From: JACZWZ01 sp036478235
GTDB lineage: Bacteria; Actinomycetota; Acidimicrobiia; Spongiisociales; UBA11373
Assembly (NCBI GenBank): GCA_036478235.1
Contig: JAZGDZ010000032.1
Coordinates: forward strand, 1-32,777
Length of the DNA: 32,777 bases
Direction: 5' to 3'
Part shown: piece after piece, positions 30,429 to 32,777 of the stretch
Layout of the letters: every line of letters begins with the position of its first letter
Numbering within the stretch: the stretch's first letter is position 1
The notes under the pieces: model-generated
The model's database searches: none
Seen by the model: the letters and a program-made list of their open reading frames with translations, nothing else
What the model was told of the DNA's origin: nothing
Made by a program: the position numbers and the translations under genes

Positions 30429-31130
30429 GTGGCGGCCCCCACCGTTCCCCGTCTGCGCGGCGCCCTCAAGGGCAGGGCTCCTTCGGCCTCGGTGGAGCGT
30501 GATATGTGGGCCGCCGGGCACGACGTGGTCGTCGGGATGGACGAGGTCGGTCGCGGCGCCTGGGCCGGTCCGCTGACGGTGGGTGCCGCCGTGATCCCCC
30601 GTCACCGGCGGGTATACAAGGTGCGCGACTCGAAGATGCTCACCGAGCCCGAGCGGGAGGCCTTGTTCGAGCGGATCGCCGGCTGGTGCGAGGCGTGGGC
30701 CATCGGCCACGCCACCTCCGAGGAGTGTGATGCTCTCGGCATGGCGGAGGCGCAGCGGCTGGCCGCCCGGCGGGCGCTGGACGGGCTGGCGCTGGAGCCG
30801 GGGATGGTCCTGCTGGACGGTCCCTGGGACTTCGTCGAGGACGCGCCGACCAGGACGCTGGTCAAGGGCGATGCCCGGTGCCTGTCGATCGCGGCCGCCT
30901 CGATCCTCGCCAAGGTGACCCGGGACCGGATCATGCGGTCCGAGGCGGACCACTTCCCGCATTGGTGCTTCGAGTCGAACAAGGGCTACCCGGGGCCGTG
31001 CCACACCGCCGCGCTGCAGTGGTACGGGCCGAGCGCCATCCACCGTCGCTCCTGGGTGTTCATGGACGGGATCGCCTGGAACGGTGTGGAGCGCTTCGAG
31101 CGATCCGAGCCGCAGGGGAAGCTGTTCTAG
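30429..31130 (+). CDS. rnhB: Ribonuclease HII
   Basis: Cuts RNA in RNA-DNA hybrids and at misincorporated ribonucleotides. 233 residues from GTG 30429, 9 bases after the ribA stop. Catalytic acidic residues in VGMDEVGRGAWAGPLTVGAAV (Asp-Glu), LLDGPWDF (Asp) and DARCLSIAAASILAKVTRD. The last codons run directly into a palindromic element, and the stop TAG is the base triplet immediately before it. Confidence 0.95.
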   Translation: MAAPTVPRLRGALKGRAPSASVERDMWAAGHDVVVGMDEVGRGAWAGPLTVGAAVIPRHRRVYKVRDSKMLTEPEREALFERIAGWCEAWAIGHATSEECDALGMAEAQRLAARRALDGLALEPGMVLLDGPWDFVEDAPTRTLVKGDARCLSIAAASILAKVTRDRIMRSEADHFPHWCFESNKGYPGPCHTAALQWYGPSAIHRRSWVFMDGIAWNGVERFERSEPQGKLF

Positions 31131-31294
31131 GAGTCTGCTGAGTAATGCCGTTGCTCAGATCGGCGGCCAGGCGCGCCACTCGCCAGGACCTCGGTTTCGC
31201 CACTCCTCGCGCAGGAATGGCGGGACCGAGGACACCGCGAGTGGTGATGGATGGCCGCCGAGATGGGTGACATGTATTGCTCAGCGAGCTCCTA
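31131..31294. repeat. Long imperfect palindromic element, copy B (inverted)
   Basis: About 164 bp. Its reverse complement matches the copy starting at 32654 with only a few differences over more than 120 bases. Outer arms GAGTCTGCTGAGTAAT and ATTGCTCAGCGAGCTC pair at 15 of 16 positions if G-U is allowed; the middle keeps TCGGCGGCCA, CCACTCGC and CCTCGGT in both arms, and the apex loop is CGCG. It begins directly after the rnhB stop TAG. Confidence 0.85.
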
Positions 31295-31303
31295 GGGGAG
31301 TAG

Positions 31304-31341
31304 GCAGCTTGAAGCTGGCAGCGTGCAGCTTGGAAGCGGCA
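31304..31341 (+). repeat. Short direct repeat pair upstream of the amidase gene
   Basis: GCAGCTTGAAGCTGGCA (31304-31320) and GCAGCTTGGAAGCGGCA (31325-31341), 4 bases apart. The first contains a near-perfect palindrome CAGCTTGAAGCTG. The meaning is unknown. From 31342 to the amidase ribosome site I see no further structure. Confidence 0.6.
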
Positions 31342-31442
31342 ATGCTGCTCCGACTTCGACCGCACCGTCGGCACAATCCGCATGATTCTCACTCTTGGAA
31401 TGTATGGTCGTGGGCGTTGTGCGTCTTCTGTGAGGAGATGTC

Positions 31443-32264
31443 ATGCGCCGGGCACTGACCACCGTCGTGGTGCTGGTCCTCGGGATCGTGCCCGGTCTTG
31501 GGGCGGCGGCCAACGCCGACAGCCATCTGACCGGTGTGCTCATTGCCCTCGATGCCGGCCATGGTGGCGATGAGAGCGGCGCAGTCGGCACGACCACTGA
31601 CGGCGCCCACACCATCCTCGAAAAGGATCTCAATCGAGCAGTCGTCGAGGAGCTGAAGAAGCTCCTGGAGGACGCCGGTGCGACCGTGGTTCTCAGCCGT
31701 GACGGAGACGAGACGATCGAGAGCCGCCGCGATCGGGTCTCTGAGGTGCGCGACGAATGCAAGGCCCTCGGCGGGGACTGCGACCTCCTCGTGTCCGTCC
31801 ACCACAACGGCTCGTCTGACCACTCGGTGGACTACACACAGGTGTTCGTCACGCAGAAGAAGGACGTGGCGCTCGGCGAGGTGCTTCACGACCGGTTGGT
31901 TGGGTTGACCGGCGACGGGCATGGTGTCTCCCACGACGGGTTCGGGATGACCGTCCACGGGGGGCTCGTCTCGGCCCTGACCGAGGCCTACTTCATAACC
32001 AACCACATCAAGGCCGATTCCGTGTGGCCGGCGTTGTGCACCTATTACGACGACTGGGGTTACTCAGACATAGATGCCGGATGTGAGACCGTGCCGCCAC
32101 CATCGATACCGATGTGGGGAGAGAACAAAGACCTGACCATCATCGAGTTCGAGGCGGACCTGCTCATGGGGGGCATCAGCGACTACCTCGACACCCTCGG
32201 CACGGGAGATGATGGAGGCGGTAAGGACTGCCCACCCGGAAAGGCAAAGCGCGGCGAGTGCTGA
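31443..32264 (+). CDS. Secreted N-acetylmuramoyl-L-alanine amidase (Amidase_3)
   Basis: Zinc hydrolase that cuts the bond between MurNAc and L-alanine in peptidoglycan. 273 residues with a signal peptide (about 1-25, likely cut after ANA). Zinc ligands and catalytic residues as in the family: H40 in LDAGHGGDESGA, E60 in LEKDLN, H120 in VSVHHNGS, E181 in LTEAYFITN. Additional cysteines (106, 113 and later) and a C-terminal tail ending DCPPGKAKRGEC could form disulfides; no cell-wall binding domain is visible. AGGAG lies 6 bases before ATG. It sits alone between two opposed palindromic elements. Confidence 0.93.
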   Translation: MRRALTTVVVLVLGIVPGLGAAANADSHLTGVLIALDAGHGGDESGAVGTTTDGAHTILEKDLNRAVVEELKKLLEDAGATVVLSRDGDETIESRRDRVSEVRDECKALGGDCDLLVSVHHNGSSDHSVDYTQVFVTQKKDVALGEVLHDRLVGLTGDGHGVSHDGFGMTVHGGLVSALTEAYFITNHIKADSVWPALCTYYDDWGYSDIDAGCETVPPPSIPMWGENKDLTIIEFEADLLMGGISDYLDTLGTGDDGGGKDCPPGKAKRGEC

Positions 32265-32287
32265 CTCGCCGCACCGCCGTACCGGGG

Positions 32288-32306
32288 TAGGCAGGTCCGC
32301 TGCCTA
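32288..32306 (+). terminator. Hairpin after the amidase gene
   Basis: TAGGCAG (32288-32294), loop GTCCG, CTGCCTA (32300-32306), 24 bases past the amidase stop. A perfect 7-bp stem without a real T-run, so a weak terminator or 3'-end structure. Confidence 0.45.
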
Positions 32307-32380
32307 TACAGTTAGGGGCGTCTCGGCGTCGCCCGGCGCGTGGGCATGATGGTGGTGTGGCCTGCAGGAGAGGTACTGAG

Positions 32381-32653
32381 ATGACCGAGCAAGAGCACGG
32401 GATGGTTTCATTGGAGGCACTCGAGGACCACCCCCTGATGCACCGCCTCCTCGAGGGTGGTGACGAGACCGGGGTCGTCCAGGAGGCGGCGGCGGCGATG
32501 CTGCACTGCGACCTCGACGGCTCGCCACCGGCCTGGCGGGAGCGCCTCGATGCCTATCGAGCGGCCGCACTCCAGGAGGGCCGCGCCGACATCGTCGACG
32601 TCCTCGACCGCCTCAAGAAGGCGCATCAGGAGTGGTTCGGGATGAGGAGGTAG
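32381..32653 (+). CDS. Small acidic helical protein of unknown function
   Basis: 90 residues from ATG 32381, preceded by GGAGAGG at 7 bases; an in-frame GTG at 32357 is less likely. I do not recognise a family. The sequence is predicted mostly helical (EALEDHPLMHRLLEGGDETG, VVQEAAAAMLHCDLDG, AWRERLDAYRAAALQEGRAD, VLDRLKKAHQEWFG), without signal peptide or membrane segment, one cysteine. Codon use matches neighbours (strong third-position GC). The stop TAG is immediately followed by a palindromic element. It may be cotranscribed with the amidase or be independent. Confidence 0.7.
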   Translation: MTEQEHGMVSLEALEDHPLMHRLLEGGDETGVVQEAAAAMLHCDLDGSPPAWRERLDAYRAAALQEGRADIVDVLDRLKKAHQEWFGMRR

Positions 32654-32777
32654 GAGCCCGCTGAGCAATACATGTCACTCATCTCGACGACCATCCATCA
32701 CCACTCGCGGTGTCCTCGGTCCCGCCATTCCTGCGCGAGGAGTGGCGAAACCGAGGTCCTGGCGAGTGGTGCGCCTG
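32654..32777. repeat. Long imperfect palindromic element, copy C (cut by window end)
   Basis: Starts GAGCCCGCTGAGCAATACAT directly after the stop TAG of the small gene, and runs off the window. Same orientation as copy A and opposite to copy B, which it matches almost base for base. The missing part would hold the second outer arm. Confidence 0.85.

Overview
The window is a GC-rich stretch of an actinobacterial chromosome (Actinomycetota). The main evidence is gene order. alaS-ruvX-mltG-aroE, then aroC-aroK-aroB-pepQ-efp-nusB, then mihF-gmk-rpoZ-coaBC-priA, def-fmt, and rpe-ribD-ribA follow the backbone I recall from Mycobacterium tuberculosis. The mihF gene is an actinobacterial hallmark, and PriA is the actinobacterial type without helicase motifs. 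A full type IV pilus operon and Thr-rich VPGATTTT linkers suggest a deep-branching, Acidimicrobiia-like lineage; that placement is inference.

Layout. 1-382: two kinds of dispersed repeat and a hairpin. 383-5322: alaS, ruvX, mltG, aroE, nearly all overlapping. 5409-14599: type IVa pilus locus, pilB-pilT-pilC, then pilA alone between structured leaders, pilD, and pilM-pilN-pilO plus a PilP-like protein. 14600-15026: non-coding repeats. 15027-20315: shikimate genes, an M24 peptidase, efp, nusB and a PyrF-like protein that has lost its catalytic motif. 20340-24416: mihF, gmk, rpoZ, coaBC, priA. 24550-25961: def-fmt. ppk2 runs on the minus strand (25954-26751). A 22-unit heptamer array separates it from rpe and a GGDEF-like response regulator (27122-28710). 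ribD-ribA-rnhB follow (28765-31130), then a secreted amidase and a small unknown gene lying between inverted copies of a long palindromic repeat.

How it works together. The pilus genes encode an assembly ATPase, a retraction-type ATPase, a platform, a major pilin, a prepilin peptidase and the PilMNO(P) alignment complex. No secretin is present, which fits a single-membrane cell. The other genes are housekeeping: translation (alaS, efp, def, fmt), chorismate synthesis, CoA, guanylate, riboflavin and peptidoglycan metabolism. Repeats occur only between the tightly overlapping operons.

Points most worth following: (i) a ~164 bp near-palindrome whose three copies each start directly after a stop codon; (ii) a double-hairpin repeat with compensatory base changes; (iii) opposed heptamer arrays between ppk2 and rpe; (iv) the degenerate PyrF at the usual pyrF position; (v) layered RNA structures around pilA-pilD-pilM; (vi) PilT carrying a PilB-like N-terminal domain; (vii) unclear start codons for gmk and priA.
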